From Protopterus annectens (lineage: Eukaryota; Chordata; Ceratodontiformes; Protopteridae): DNA of 64,000 nucleotides. Below the pieces are notes generated by a model, which had not been told where the DNA came from, made no database searches, and saw only the letters and a program-made list of their open reading frames with translations. Below, piece by piece: positions 1 through 11,718 of this stretch. The translations under genes were made by a program, and so were the position numbers. Numbering within the stretch: position 1 is the first letter of the stretch; each line of letters starts with the position of its first letter. The stretch is from NCBI RefSeq assembly GCF_019279795.1, contig NC_056730.1, positions 610,556,041 to 610,620,040 on the forward strand, read 5' to 3'.

Positions 1-994
1 ATGTTACCCAAATCTCTGATTAGTGCAAAACATTTACAGCTTGCTGTTCCTGAATTTGTGTTATGAGATTCCGTTTTCACATTTTACTGAGTCAAAAATG
101 TTTTTGTGCCATTCTCCCACTTTGTTGTAATATTAATTGCGTATTTGATTTGTTATATTGTAGCATACTAACAGTTCATTAAAACCTAATCATTGAGCAC
201 AACGCATTTAGCTATTCCCTGTGCTGTGCATACGGCCAGAATATGTAAAATATGTAGTTTTTTTTTTTATTGTGGCATCTGTTTATTTATTTTAAACAGG
301 GAAATATTAGAAAATAATCTTTCACGTTTATCAATGGATAGCGAGTAAATTGTTAGCATGCATTCTATATTTTATGCATTTGCGGATTTATTTATTGTCT
401 CAAGATACCTTACATGCACCACCACCAGCTAGCAACTGTGACCCTACGGTGCCCAGCAAGAAAGGGAACTTAGATCAGCCGGTGAACAAAAATCATTGTT
501 AAACTGATTATTCTGGCTTCTCGTTTACTAGTGGTTTCTTGGCCAGTTTGAGCAATGTGTATGATATAATCATACATGTTCCAGTGTTCTTCCGACTCCT
601 AGTTAAAGAGTTGATGGAGTTTATTCGTCCACAAGTCGCATTTGCTTCCTTAATTGTATCAGAGAACACCTCCAGATTACATACGGCCTTATCAAAATGG
701 ATTTTTCTGAATTAAAACATGTTTCACTGATTAAAATCTGGGGAAAATAATGCACTGATGTGACTGCTCTTACAGCGAGTACCACGGGTCATTTGTCAAG
801 ACTCTAACTGTACAAAAGTGAGTACTGGCTGTCTTCACAAATATAAAAGGGCACGCTTACGCCCGTCTGTTTCGAAGAGCATGGTCCGTGCTAGACTAAA
901 CGATCTTCTAAACGCATTTTTTTTCCAACTCGATTGCATACCACGTTTTCCCATTAATGTATTAGGAAACAACTCACACTGGCAAAATGGTACA
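1..994. other. No recognised feature
   Basis: AT-rich non-coding sequence. Short open frames here show no family motif and look like chance. I see no gene, repeat family or RNA. Confidence 0.5.
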
Positions 995-1302
995 GCTCTC
1001 AACTGTCCAGATTTTCGCAAAATATATATAATCGTATCTCCCTTTTTATCCTTTCTTCACAAAAATGTGTGGCTTTCTGGAAATCATTGAAGACTGAAGT
1101 CACTAAATAATGGCAGACATTTGGATTTCAGGCTTCATATAATCAAGAAAATGCATGCGAAGAGAAAACCTATTACTTTAATAACTTGTTTGTAAGAGCG
1201 ATACGTAAAATACGTCCTTATTTTTGAGCTTTCAACTCCTCCCCATAATATTTGCCTTTGTCCAGATTTCTTGAGCTGAGAGGTTAGGAAGTATGATGCT
1301 GA
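995..1302 (+). repeat. Dispersed ~310 bp repeat, copy 1
   Basis: This stretch opens with ctctcaactgtccagattt and closes with tttgtccagatttcttgag followed by ctgagaggtt. Copy 2 near 3.86-4.17 kb has the same opening, the same internal 'agtcactaaataa' block and the same close. The two ends are loosely inverted (ctcaac...tgtcc against gtccag...gagagg), which would suit a non-autonomous DNA transposon. I cannot assign a superfamily. Confidence 0.55.
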
Positions 1303-2532
1303 AGGATAGCGAGCGAGCAGCGCAGGTGCATTATACTGCTTATCAGGTACCTTGGTGGGGGGGGGGGGTTAACAAGCGCTGCGTTCCCATCCACCGATAT
1401 TTCCGCCTTTAGCAGAGGTCCATCTCATTATCTAGTAAAAACCTTCCTGAGTACAGCGCAACAGCTGATTGGCTGATCTGACAGTGCTCTTGGTGGTCGT
1501 CCTTCCCATTGGATAGTGGTAAGCCACTATATCAGGCGCTACACGCCCTAAAGCAGAAACAATACCCACGTGCAGCGCTAACAGCTGCTATATAGATTGC
1601 GAAACTAATTAATAAGACAAAAGCAAAGAAGCAGCGTGCATGTTTTCTCATACACATCATAGTCACCAAACAACTTTGAAAGTACACATGTTTTCGACTA
1701 CAGATTATCTTTACAGCAAACAATAACTCCTATAATATTTCTAATACTGTTTCTTTTTATTATTTCCCTCCAGATTTGCAGTGTTTTCAAGTATAGAAGA
1801 AATCCAGTAAGGACCACCAGTCCAGGAGGTAGGAGCTTATTTCTGTTGTGTCTTGATTTTGAATTTATATATTTAATAGTTAGTGAGCTGAACCTTCCTT
1901 AGCCTCTTCGGCCTTTTCAGCCACACCTTAAGTGCTTACTGTACCAGTATAAAATCGCCGCGTAGGAGTAGAACTGATACCGCAGAAGGAATGCAGTTGA
2001 TATGTCTATGTTTAGTAGCTAAATGAGGGATGAAATGTCATCCAAAACCTGCAGAGTAGTAATGTTCTTGCAATGGTACTTGAATAATCCGTGTTAATTT
2101 TGTGGTCAATGTTCTATCCATGTTAATAAAAATGAATGAAGAAAGGAATATGTCAGTACATGCACACATTGGTACGTCTGTTAAATAATATACTGTGTAA
2201 AATTCCCCGAGGTGCTCGTGCTACAGAATTTCACCATACATACACACTCACACTTCCAGGTTAAAACGGTACCAGGGTTTCTAACGTTCCCTCGCGTAAA
2301 GTTCCGTGGCCGAAAAAAAAACGTTTGTCCTCAGAATAATACTTATAGCCTTATGGTCATAGCGTGCTGAAGGAAGGCACATTTGTACTTTATTTATTTT
2401 TTTATTTGTTGGCCATGTTAGAACACTGATCACAAATGATCAAATTCAATTGTAGAATGGAAGAAAAGTAGAGTAAAACGATTAAACACATGCAATGAGA
2501 TTAAGATGACCCTCACGCAGGTGCGCGCGTGG
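1303..2532. other. No recognised feature; one poly-G run
   Basis: Non-coding sequence. The only notable item is a run of 12 G at 1357-1368. No element ends or protein motifs were seen. Confidence 0.5.
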
Positions 2533-2590
<58 letters not shown>

Positions 2591-2635
2591 CACATACCCT
2601 CAAACATATATATATGTATATAATATGTACATCAG

Positions 2636-2701
<66 letters not shown>
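2533..2701. repeat. Compound (AT)n microsatellite
   Basis: Two long AT dinucleotide tracts (about 2533-2585 and 2648-2701) flank a ~60 bp spacer that ends in a short (CA)n run. Open frames across it, rich in Tyr-Ile or Thr-His, are artefacts of the repeat. Confidence 0.95.
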
Positions 2702-2703
<2 letters not shown>

Positions 2704-3110
2704 GTCCTCTTCAAATTACCAAAGGACCGACAACGCAGTTGACCGACATGCTGAAATCCCGACAGCTGGAAGACCGACAAGGGGAACGTATAAGCGCGAC
2801 TTGGTAAGTATGCGCTAGTGAGGGATTTAGGATTAGGGAGCGGACAGGTAAGTGTGCAATAGTGAGGGATTTAGGGTTAGGGTGTGTGAAAGGTGAGTGT
2901 GCGGTAGTGTCGGAGTTAGGGTTTGGGTAATGTAAGTGTGTGTTAGTGACGGGTTTATGTTTTAGGGTGGGTTAAGTAAGTTAGGAATAGGGTGCAGGTA
3001 GGGTAAGTGTCTGGTACTGTCGGACCTTAGGGTTAGGGGTGGGTTAAGTGAGTTAGGGTTAGGGTGCAGGTAGGGTAAGTGTGCGGTAGTGTCATATGTG
3101 TATACCTGTG
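2702..3110 (+). repeat. Degenerate minisatellite rich in TTAGGG-like motifs
   Basis: About 2715-2790 holds repeated 'ccgaca' motifs (gaccgacaacgcag, gaccgacatgctg, agaccgacaag). From about 2800 to 3100, degenerate units of roughly 55-75 bp combine 'ttagggttaggg', 'gggtaagtgtgcggtagtgt' and 'gtgggttaagt'. The TTAGGG pieces are interspersed inside longer units, so this is a minisatellite and not a telomere tract. Confidence 0.7.
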
Positions 3111-3854
3111 CATGTCAGTGTAGTAGGGTCATTATGACCTTTATCATTTATTTACATCACAGCAGCTGTGGGCATTGCACAAATAAATTCAGCAGTAGTA
3201 ATAAATGAATCGGATCCAACACCTGCACATCACTCTTATTTGTACCACATGGGTTGGGACGACATTGTACAAGTTAAGTCAGGAAAACTAAGATGCTATG
3301 AATAGCGCCTGCTCTACTGTTTAAGTACTAAACTAGTATCCAACCCCAGTGGAACCCATTATATTCTTTTTTCCTTGTTTAGTTGGAAGTTACGTAAACA
3401 TTATTTTCAGCAATGCTAACCTGCCATTTACTTTTGTTTCAAACTTGTTTACATCTGTTCACATTTGTTTTTGTGGTATTTTTTTTCATATTCTGTCTGT
3501 CTACAAAAATAAGGGCTTATTTAAAAAAATCAGCTTGTCAACAGCTAAACGATAAATAAATGTTTGTATTAAGAAACAAGCAGAACTAGCTTTTTATTTC
3601 TTTCGGCATAAGGACAAGTCATTTTACACATATGTGTATGCTGAAGTATTGCATGCAGTTTCAGATAATGCTTCCTTTTAAAGTTGTTTGCATTTGTTAA
3701 AGAACAGAGCAAACATCTTTTTTTGTTAAACTGCTTGTAAAATAAATATAATATAAACACTTATTTTGTAGATTTTTTGTGCTGAAAAACATAGTGACTG
3801 CAGTAAATTTTAATTTGGTTTAATGTTTGTACTATTTAACTTGATATCATACAT
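3111..3854. other. No recognised feature
   Basis: AT-rich non-coding sequence with no motif I recognise. Confidence 0.5.
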
Positions 3855-4172
3855 CTCAACTGTCCAGGTTTTTGCAGAATGTCCAGATTTTTTCCTCTTA
3901 TTTTTGGTCTGTTCTTCATAAAATTTGTGGTTTTCTAGCAAATTACGTATTGAGTATTCAAGTCACTAAATAAGTAATGAAAGGCTTTTGAGTTTCAGAG
4001 TTCATATCTTTCAAAAAATGCATAATAATGCAAAAGATGTAATTCTAGCAAGTTTCTGTGTTAATAGGAGTAATATTCAAAATGTGTCCCTATTTTCAGG
4101 CCTTTGTCCCTCCATAATTTCTGGAATTTCTGGCTTTGTCCAGATTTTTTGGGTTGAGAGGTTGACAGGTAT
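3855..4172 (+). repeat. Dispersed ~310 bp repeat, copy 2
   Basis: Opens with catctcaactgtccaggttt and closes with ctggctttgtccagatttt, then gagaggttgacaggtatg. It aligns by eye along its length with copy 1 (about 1.0-1.3 kb), and its 3' part matches copy 3 (about 36.84-37.30 kb, split by a SINE). The close, read in reverse, resembles the opening, which suggests short imperfect terminal inverted repeats. Confidence 0.6.
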
Positions 4173-4405
4173 GCTTGATACCAATGATCAGAGACCAAAA
4201 ACACACTGCTGCACTAAATTATTATTAGTATACGTTATATGTTTTACATTAGACTATGTGTAATAATAATGATAATTATATAATAATAAAAATGTAATAG
4301 AACAGTGTATTTTTGGTCTCTTGTACTAATTATTCATTTGGTCTTACTGTCTTGTTTTGCAGAGTTTTATACTTTTCCCAGTCCTAATCTCTGCCACCAC
4401 ATTCA

Positions 4406-4733
4406 TAGGTTCATAGGTAGGTACTAGGCTATCGGCCCAAGGGCCTACATAAGCCTAGCCAACAAGGTTCCCTGGCTTACGCCACCCATGAAAGTTATTT
4501 TCCTGTGCCACTGTCGAGCAGAGACACAGAAGTGATCCCCGGGGTGTATTTCCTATTTCCCATCCACTCATCAAGATTTTTCTTGAAGAGTGCTAATGAA
4601 GAACTTTGCTTGACATAGATGGGTAGCCTGTTCCAGAGTATGGGAAGTATCTGGGACAGGAATCTATCCCTCCAGCATGTCCTGTTTATTGTGGTGACAA
4701 GGTTTAGGTCCCTAGAGCGTGTAGCTCAGTGTG
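4406..4733 (-). mobile_element. CR1 LINE, 3' fragment (CR1-G)
   Basis: A 5'-truncated CR1 end of about 330 bp. On the minus strand it encodes the RT C-terminus (RDLNLVTTINRTCWRDRFLS, then LDEWMGNRKYTPGITSV) followed by the 3' UTR and the octamer tail (CCTATGAA repeats, seen on the plus strand as ttcataggttcatagg). The wording is closest to CR1-B at 17.5-18.25 kb, so the two are probably the same subfamily. The tail repeat is typical of the CR1 clade. Confidence 0.85.
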
Positions 4734-5402
4734 ATCACTTCAAGAACATTAATATTATTGTTATTATTCTTATATATATTTTTTTACATTTGGATAAACA
4801 AAACCATTACAGTCTGTCTTGGACAGCATGTTATGCTGCCTCACTATGTCCAACCGACAGAAGAAACATTTACTACGTTCTCTATGTCTATGGTAAAGTT
4901 TTTTTGTTTTATTAATGTTTTGCCAGTTACTGTTGACATGGTAACTGAGTTTGTACTGTGGATTCAGTGTTTTTCAGACTTGACTGCTGGCATTCATAGA
5001 TGCTGACCAGATGAGTCTGTTATAGGAAAACAAACGTTCATGATGCCTGTATTGCAGAAAAGCTGTGTTTTATTGTGGACATGGGATAACATTTTTAGAC
5101 AAGGGAAAAAGATGAAATGTTGTGAAATGCCCTTGGTGTGCTTTATCTCTCAGTATACAGAGTACGGACTTCTTGAGTTAAAGTTATTTACTGACTTACC
5201 CACTTTTTACATTTGTAGTTAATTTTCCTAAAAAGGTACTGAATGCCTTCATAGATGTAAAAAAATACTGAGATGACAGCTAAATGAGATTCCTGTTGTA
5301 GATGATGTTACTCTTCCTTTGCACATTCAGTGAACTTTCATCAACTTCTGGCGTAACTGCAGATTTTTCCAAATCAGAGAGAGTTTTTCAGCTTCTGATT
5401 AC
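4734..5402. other. No recognised feature
   Basis: AT-rich sequence between two repeat fragments. The open frames show no family motif. Confidence 0.45.
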
Positions 5403-5640
5403 TATTTTTATTTTTATTTATTTACACTTTGTTGACCAGGTAAATCCCATGAGGTCTGTGACCTCTTTTCAGGGGAGGCCCAAGGTGGTGTTCATACTGA
5501 TTAGGGGAAATTGGCCAGGGCACCGGAGAACTTCTACATTTTGTTAAGTGCTGTGAGGTCTTTTACATCTACCTGAGCTGAAGGACGGCACACCCAGGAG
5601 CACAGTACTCCCATTGTACTGCAATACAGTGTCATTTTTG
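5403..5640 (-). repeat. SINE-like or L2 3' fragment with L2-type tail, copy 1
   Basis: Read on the minus strand, this has a body with 'gtgccgtccttcagctcagg', 'gatgtaaaagacctcac' and 'gttctccggtgccctggcc', then a tail of the form gggcctcccctgaaaagagg ... tttacctggtcaacaaagtg and taaataaata. The tail matches the 3' ends of the two L2-like LINEs in this window (gggcctcc-ctgaaaatgg ... cccggtaa-caaa). From memory the body resembles a widespread fish and shark SINE/LINE 3' sequence; I could not check that. A related copy lies at 6.08 kb. Confidence 0.5.
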
Positions 5641-6079
5641 GAAGTTAATCTATCAATAAATGTAAACATAGTTGGATTATCAGCTTTATGGGAAAGGATG
5701 ACACCACACTAGCAGATAATTGAACATGTAGTAGCAGCTTTGGTGGAAGGGACTTCTAATAAATCCCGGAGGTACTAACCTCACTGGTGACATGTGGTTG
5801 AAAAATATATGCATCATATGGTGATTTTAGACTCTGAAGTCCTTGTATTTCCTTTCTGCATGTCATGGGTAAAGAATTTATGGTATTCCTGGAATGTTAT
5901 CATAAGGAGTATGTTTACCTCATTCCACCAGTACTTTATAGTTGGTTGGTTCCTTACTCTGTAATGGAGGGGGGGTGGGCACTGTCACCTACAATTATAA
6001 TAATGAAGAAAAAATAATGACTGCAGTGCCATGGCTATAGAGAAAACCAGCTGGCAAAAAAATAAGCAAAAATGAAAAA
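5641..6079. other. No recognised feature
   Basis: Spacer between two related repeat fragments. A run of G occurs near 5969-5978. Nothing else was seen. Confidence 0.4.
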
Positions 6080-6275
6080 TATGCATTCATTTATTTTATT
6101 TGTTTTATTTATGCTTTGTTGATTTTGTTAGTTCCACTAGGTCAGTGGCTTCTTTTCAAGAAAGACCAGTACTGGGATTCATACTGACTAATGGAAATTT
6201 GCTCAGACAACTAGGGAACTTCCAGTGCTCTTTTGTGGATACCTGTCATGGGGTATTTTAGATCCACCTTAGTTA
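6080..6275 (-). repeat. SINE-like or L2 3' fragment with L2-type tail, copy 2
   Basis: A second, more diverged and shorter copy of the 5.4 kb fragment, in the same orientation. It keeps the tail (tttatttatgctttgttgat, then ttccactaggtcagtggctt, then cttttcaagaaagacc) and part of the body. Confidence 0.45.
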
Positions 6276-9035
6276 CCACCAACATCAAAGTCTGAGATGT
6301 TTTATTCAGCTCTGAATGTGTGGCAAAAATAAATATTGGAAGACAAGAGAAAGTCAGTACGTGGCTGGGAAAAGTGCTGTGTACGTGAAGAACATGTAAT
6401 GCTGTTGGTACAACACCTGCCAACAGTACTACGTCTGAGAGATCATATAGGAATTTATATATAAGAAGCATACAGTGTGTGGCATTATTTGTACTGTAAC
6501 ACAATCTTCAGTAGAAAGAAACAGCCTGTGGAATACTTCACTGACTGTAGCACAGCAAGCAAATGTTCAGAACTGCGTGGAACTACCAAGAACAGAAGTT
6601 ATTGTCTACAGTATCAAAACTGTATTGTTGCATAGTTGTCTTTTAAAATGGGTCGCAAGCCAGATTAGTTAAACATGTGCTTCAGACACCATATAGAATG
6701 ATGTTTTATCGATCTGCAACCCAGAAGAGGACTTCTGCATAGATTGAATTTTGATGTAGTAGCACACTTTTGAAGAGGTACTGACATTATGGGTTTCTCT
6801 CTTTTAGCATGGACATAAAACAGAGGTTTTATCTGTCTAATATGGTATACGGTAGGTGTGCATTCACAGTTATGTGAAATGTTTTGAATAAATAAGTGAC
6901 TAGCTAAATAAATAAATAAAACATTAAGGAACATTCTGCAGTGTTCCATCTAGAAATCCCAGCATTCCCTAAACATATTGAGATGGTTAGTTTTTATTTC
7001 ATGATGTTTCTTCCATCTGTTCATCTCAAATACACAAAGTAGTGATGCCAGTGTTTCACCTGGTTCTCTTTCATAGTTGCCATGGTTCTAGTAATTGTTT
7101 CAGTTTTCCATTTTGCATGCGACTTTATGTTTTCACAGCCTGTTGGTTAAATGTATACTTCCTACATTTGGTCGCTGTGTTTCAAAGACAGCAACATACA
7201 GTTTAGTGGCAGATAAGCCTCATATATGCCACATTCAGTCTACTCTTTATCAGGCTGTACAGCCTAGTATTTTTAAATCTGACCTGTTTTTAGCAGCCTT
7301 TCATATAAGTGCCCACTGCAGCTGTTTCCACATGTTGTACATAATGAGAATACAGTCTATTAAATTATTTGAATAGTTTGATTCCTGTTTTATATCTTTG
7401 TAATTGACAGGTATGTATGATTGTACGACATTGCTCTAGCATGTGTTTTTAGTGGATTCCCCGATGACAGAAAATGTTATGTAAATGAGGTAAGGGTGTT
7501 ATCTGTTAACCTTCAAAACTCTATTAGACCTTTGGTTCAACAGTTGTAAATACTTATACAACTTATCAGAGTCTTTGTTCCTTGAAGGCTGTTTAGACAA
7601 GAATAAGGTTTTGCATAAGATGTGAACCTGTTAATTCACACTATTCTTCAAATTTCAGCCTTCCCCACTTTATTGGAATATCTTATTTAGAAGTTAGCTA
7701 GATGTTTGCTTTGGATAGTGTGTGTTTGTAACTCCATATATGTGTACAATTATGTGTGTGTATGATTTGTTAGAGTATGTGTGTTTGCGCATGTGTGTGT
7801 GTGTATCTCATACTAGCCAAGTTTATTTCTCTTAAATAGTCAGATTTGAGCCAGCGAGTTTGAAATATTACACTGTTTTTTAAAAACATAATTGGACCCA
7901 GAAAGCATCTTTTAAGAACATCATTGGACCAAGAATGTATGACTGAATGTGTGAGAGACATTTGCAGAATCTTGGCACTTTTACAGGCTGAGGCACACAC
8001 TTCAGTCAACACAAAAAGTGATTAAGACCTATCATGAACCAGAAGACCCCTTTTTGGTGGGCTGGAATCATACAGCTTTCCTAATGTTCAAGTCATACCA
8101 TGGGGTGGAGTATTACTGTTTACCTTCTACATCATCTCATTTCGGGCTGCTGTTTCTGGAAAAGGCATCTAAGAAGTTTAAAGGAAAGGAAGCACAGAAA
8201 GTCAGTGACTAAATTTTAGATGTTTGCTTTATTCAGATATGATTATGTATAAGATGCTATGTACACAATAAGATTTGGAAGATGACCTACCTGTGTTGTT
8301 TTTCTCTGTTGTTTGCTTAGCTCCTTGCTTTATTGCACAGTGGATGTTTCCACCTGTCACAGTTCATTAGAACTACATAATAGTAAGGGCCCCGAGATGC
8401 ATTTTACTCAATTCGTTTTATCTGACAGTTGGAAAATCTACTTTAGTTTTGTACTTTCTTTTGGAAAAATACCAGACCATCATGCATGTTTAGGTATTTT
8501 TTCAAGAACATTTCATTTGTTTATTTGTGCTAGATTTTGAAAGTTGTATGAAAAGACCATATTTTATAGTCTTTAAACTGTAGCCAACCACAGATATTGT
8601 AGTAGTGAGATCTCGACTTGGATGAGTGTAAAAAAAACATAAAAACATTTAATTTAATTGTCTGAATTCTGTTTGAGCTAGATTAGACATTATGAGAGCA
8701 TCTGTACTTGATTTAGAAAACTCTGTTTGCTCACATCTCATCACCATTGCTTTGACAGTTTGCTGAATCACAGCTTTAAACATATTATACATTATATACT
8801 GATATTTGGCTGCATGAAAAATTTTTGTCAGTCTTTGACTCGTTTGGTTTCAGTCTACAAAAGTATTTACACAAACCTTTATGTTTCCATTGTTACATAC
8901 TGAGTGATGCCAATATTTTAAATTCTAACACATATATTCCTTAAAATTCTTTGTACCTTAAATTTTATGGTAACGTGCAGTGAGATTACTTGAAGGCTAA
9001 TACTTTTTGCCATTCTTTTTTTATTTCTCCATGTC
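6276..9035. other. Long stretch with no recognised gene
   Basis: About 2.8 kb of AT-rich sequence. It has short TG-rich patches near 7720-7800. No open frame shows a recognisable protein motif, and I saw no LINE tail, terminal repeat or RNA gene. Old unrecognisable repeats are likely. Confidence 0.4.
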
Positions 9036-10077
9036 TTTTCAGTTTCTAACACCATGTCTGGAATGGACCCCATTCCTAAGTCAAAGTACAATTAAAGGTC
9101 ATGAAATTAGTATTGTTTCAATCTTCGATGTGAGACAAAAGTGCTCTTCGCAGCACCTGCATTGTACCCAGTAATGACTCCTTCTGAAGTTCATATGGGG
9201 TTACGTGTATTGGTAACATCTAAATATGATTGTGGATTCTTTTTTATAAGATCCATTGCTCCTACTACTAGTGGAACTGTCTGGGTATCTTTCTTCCACA
9301 TTGCTGTTGTTTCTGTCTGCAGATCCTGATATTTTATGACTTTGGTCTCTCTGTAAGCAAGACACTGTAGTCACTGGGTGTGGTGATTTCAGTGATCAAT
9401 GCTACTTTTGTCTTCTTTTCATGGACCACTATATCTGTTTTTTAGCATCTATCTTTTGAACTGTTGGTAATGGATGATCCCATGTGATGTAAACTTCATC
9501 ATTTTCTATTATTCTCTGTGGCTCATGTTTCCAGTGTTTTTCAGCCACTTCAATACCATGATGTTTCAACAATCCCTAGTACAACAGTCTTGCCACATTA
9601 TTATGCCTTTCAGTATACAGTCCTTCTGCCATTAGTATGTCACAGCCAGCAATAAGGTGTGTGTCTGTTTCCAATTCGGTTTTACAAAACCTACATTTGC
9701 CTGTTTCTCCCTCATGTTCAATGGACTTTGTAAACAGTGTGTATGTAGCCCACTATCTTGAGCCGCCAATAATACCCTTTCATCTCTTGGTTTAAATTTG
9801 CCACTCCTTAACCATTCCTGCATTTGTTCTTGATCAACATAAGGTTCTTCCAGAAGTTTTCTATACTTGTAAGTATATTTATGCATTTTCCACATTTCTT
9901 GCCTTCTCATCTGGTCCTTCACTTTATATTCTTTCTTTTGTTTTTTGGCACATTCAGTTGCTGCCTGATTTTTATCTACTTCTGGTATGCTGATATGCTT
10001 CTGCTAGATTAAGCAGAGAAGTCATCTTAAATTTATTCTTCTCATGTTTCAAAAGTTTCACTAGATTTGGGTCTTGT
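9036..10077 (-). mobile_element. R4/Dong-like LINE, piece 5 of 5 (C-terminal endonuclease end)
   Basis: The 3' piece of a non-LTR retrotransposon with a restriction-like endonuclease (RLE). Minus-strand frames, in order, read DPNLVKLLKHEKN, EPYVDQEQMQEWLRSGKFKP, a zinc-knuckle-like CRFCKTELETDTHLIAGC, ITWDHPLPTVQKI, then DIVVHEKKTKVALITEIT (the PD-(D/E)XK-type endonuclease core), and TVPLVVGAMDLIKKN near the C-terminus. Several stops and frameshifts interrupt these, so it is dead. In R4, Dong and Rex6 elements the RLE nicks the target and the RT primes from the nick. This piece abuts L2-1, across which the coding sequence resumes at 12203-12250. Confidence 0.82.
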
Positions 10078-10078
10078 C

Positions 10079-11545
10079 ACCCTTTTCACTTCACCCAACA
10101 ACCCAAACAACAATCCCCTCAATTTCCATCTCAAACCTGTTTCCACCACTTTTATAAAACAGCTTCTCTCCAAGCTAAAGCCATGCTCTAATGTCCCTGA
10201 CAACATTCCCTCTTCCTTCCTCAAACATGCAGCTGAAGGTATCGCTCTCCCAATTAGTATTCGGATTAATAGATCCTTAAATGTGTCATACGTACCAAAA
10301 CTCTGGCGTTCAGCCTACATCCTATCTCTTCACAAAGGAGGCAAAAACACCACTATTTCTAACTTCCGCCCCATCACCCTACTCTCTCCAATATCTAAAA
10401 TTCTAGAAAAATGTGTCCACCACCAACTTTTACCTTATCTAATTCAAAATCACCTCCTAACACCCACCCAGCATGGCTTCTGTCCTGGCCACAGTACCAT
10501 AACTGCCCTACTATCCTTCCTAGAAACTGTCAATCAAGCACAAGCCTCTGGACTCATTGTATCCACGGTACTGCTAGATCTTTCAAAAGCCTTTGACACC
10601 ATCTCCCACACTCACCTTCTTCATCATCTGGCTCATCTCAATCTCTCCCCAAATACTCTTACCTGGTTCTCCAGTTACCTATCTGATAGATCTCAAGCAG
10701 TCAAATGGAAGAACTCCTTCTCTTCCTTCTTGCCTACACCTACTGGCGTTACTCAGGGGTCCATCCTTGGACCCATGCTTTTCAACATCTTTATAAATAA
10801 CCTTCACATCTTCATCCCTGACACCACAGTCATCCAATACGCTGATGACTCTACCTTGTTCTGCTCTGCCCCAAACTTTCCTGAACTACTGACCAAAACC
10901 CAATTAGCCTTTACCACTACAGAGAACTGGATGCACCAAAACCACCTTTCTCTCAACTCCAATAAATCCAAAATACTAATTTTTCTCCCCTACAAGGTTT
11001 CCTGTTTGGACAAAAACGCTTTCAATGTCCTAAGCCAAGCTAACACTGCCATTGAAGTGGTCCCCTCTGCAAAACTCCTTGGCATTACTATAGATGAACA
11101 CCTCAAATTTGATCTTCACATACAACAAAGCATAAATAAAACCCACCAAAAGCTAGGCATGCTATATAGGAGCAATCACTTTCTTTCCATCTCCACTAGG
11201 CATACCCTGGCAACCACCTACCTCCTACCTTTCCTTCTATATGGAGCCCCTCTTCTAACCAATTTGTCTGTTACCAACACCTCTAAGCTCGAAGCTTGCT
11301 ATAATAAGATCTCTAAATTTGTCACCAAATCCAAAACATCAGCTCACCACTGCCTCAGCCTTCACTCTCTGAACTGGTTAGAACTCCCTAACCACCTAGA
11401 CTATCTACAACTAACCACCGCTCACAAACTAATATTCTCCCCTGATAAATGCCCAGCCTTAAAGGACATCCTTCCTCCATACATCCCTAACAGATCACTG
11501 AGATCTGAACACCAAAACCTAATCTCCATTCTTAAACCCAAATGA
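10079..11545 (+). CDS. L2-1 reverse transcriptase (partial, 5' truncated)
   Basis: A ~489-residue open frame with no stop, which would copy element RNA at a nicked target. RT motifs in order: KLWRSAYILSLHKGG, NFRPITLLSPISKILEKC, LLDLSKAFDTISHTHLLHHL (motif A, catalytic Asp), GVTQGSILGPMLFNIFINNL (motif B), IQYADDSTLFC (motif C, intact YADD), LSLNSNKSKILIF (motif D) and AKLLGITIDEHLKFDLHI (motif E/thumb). The N-terminal endonuclease is missing because of truncation. The frame runs a few codons upstream into flanking R4 sequence with no ATG, so the true start is lost. This is the best preserved RT frame in the window and may be relatively young. Confidence 0.82.
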   Translation, partial: TLFTSPNNPNNNPLNFHLKPVSTTFIKQLLSKLKPCSNVPDNIPSSFLKHAAEGIALPISIRINRSLNVSYVPKLWRSAYILSLHKGGKNTTISNFRPITLLSPISKILEKCVHHQLLPYLIQNHLLTPTQHGFCPGHSTITALLSFLETVNQAQASGLIVSTVLLDLSKAFDTISHTHLLHHLAHLNLSPNTLTWFSSYLSDRSQAVKWKNSFSSFLPTPTGVTQGSILGPMLFNIFINNLHIFIPDTTVIQYADDSTLFCSAPNFPELLTKTQLAFTTTENWMHQNHLSLNSNKSKILIFLPYKVSCLDKNAFNVLSQANTAIEVVPSAKLLGITIDEHLKFDLHIQQSINKTHQKLGMLYRSNHFLSISTRHTLATTYLLPFLLYGAPLLTNLSVTNTSKLEACYNKISKFVTKSKTSAHHCLSLHSLNWLELPNHLDYLQLTTAHKLIFSPDKCPALKDILPPYIPNRSLRSEHQNLISILKPK

Positions 11546-11582
11546 CCCGCTGGCCAGCTTTTACTCTCCTTTTCTCTAGGTA

Positions 11583-11718
11583 CAAAATGGAACCCTCTGC
11601 CTCCGTCACTTAGGACTATACCCAACACTGAATCCTTCAAAACTCAACTTTTAAAAATGGAACTCTCTGCCTCCTTCACTTAGGACTATACCCAACACTG
11701 AATCCTTCAAAACTCAAC
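11583..11718 (+). repeat. 70 bp tandem duplication in L2-1 3' region
   Basis: Two copies of a 70 bp unit (beginning near aaaatggaac, with cacttaggactatacccaac inside) follow one another, just after the RT stop codon. They differ at a few bases. The other L2-like copy does not obviously show it. Confidence 0.8.

Noticed and set aside
2430-2807. Open frames of ~90-116 residues over the AT tract, rich in Tyr-Ile
   Set aside because: They are produced by the dinucleotide repeat; no conserved motif outside it.
2820-3100. Telomere tract
   Set aside because: TTAGGG units are too few and are embedded in longer minisatellite units.
10067-10078. Apparent start of the L2-1 RT frame
   Set aside because: No ATG, and the first codons lie in R4 sequence antisense to DPNLVK; the frame is a 5' truncation, not a real start.
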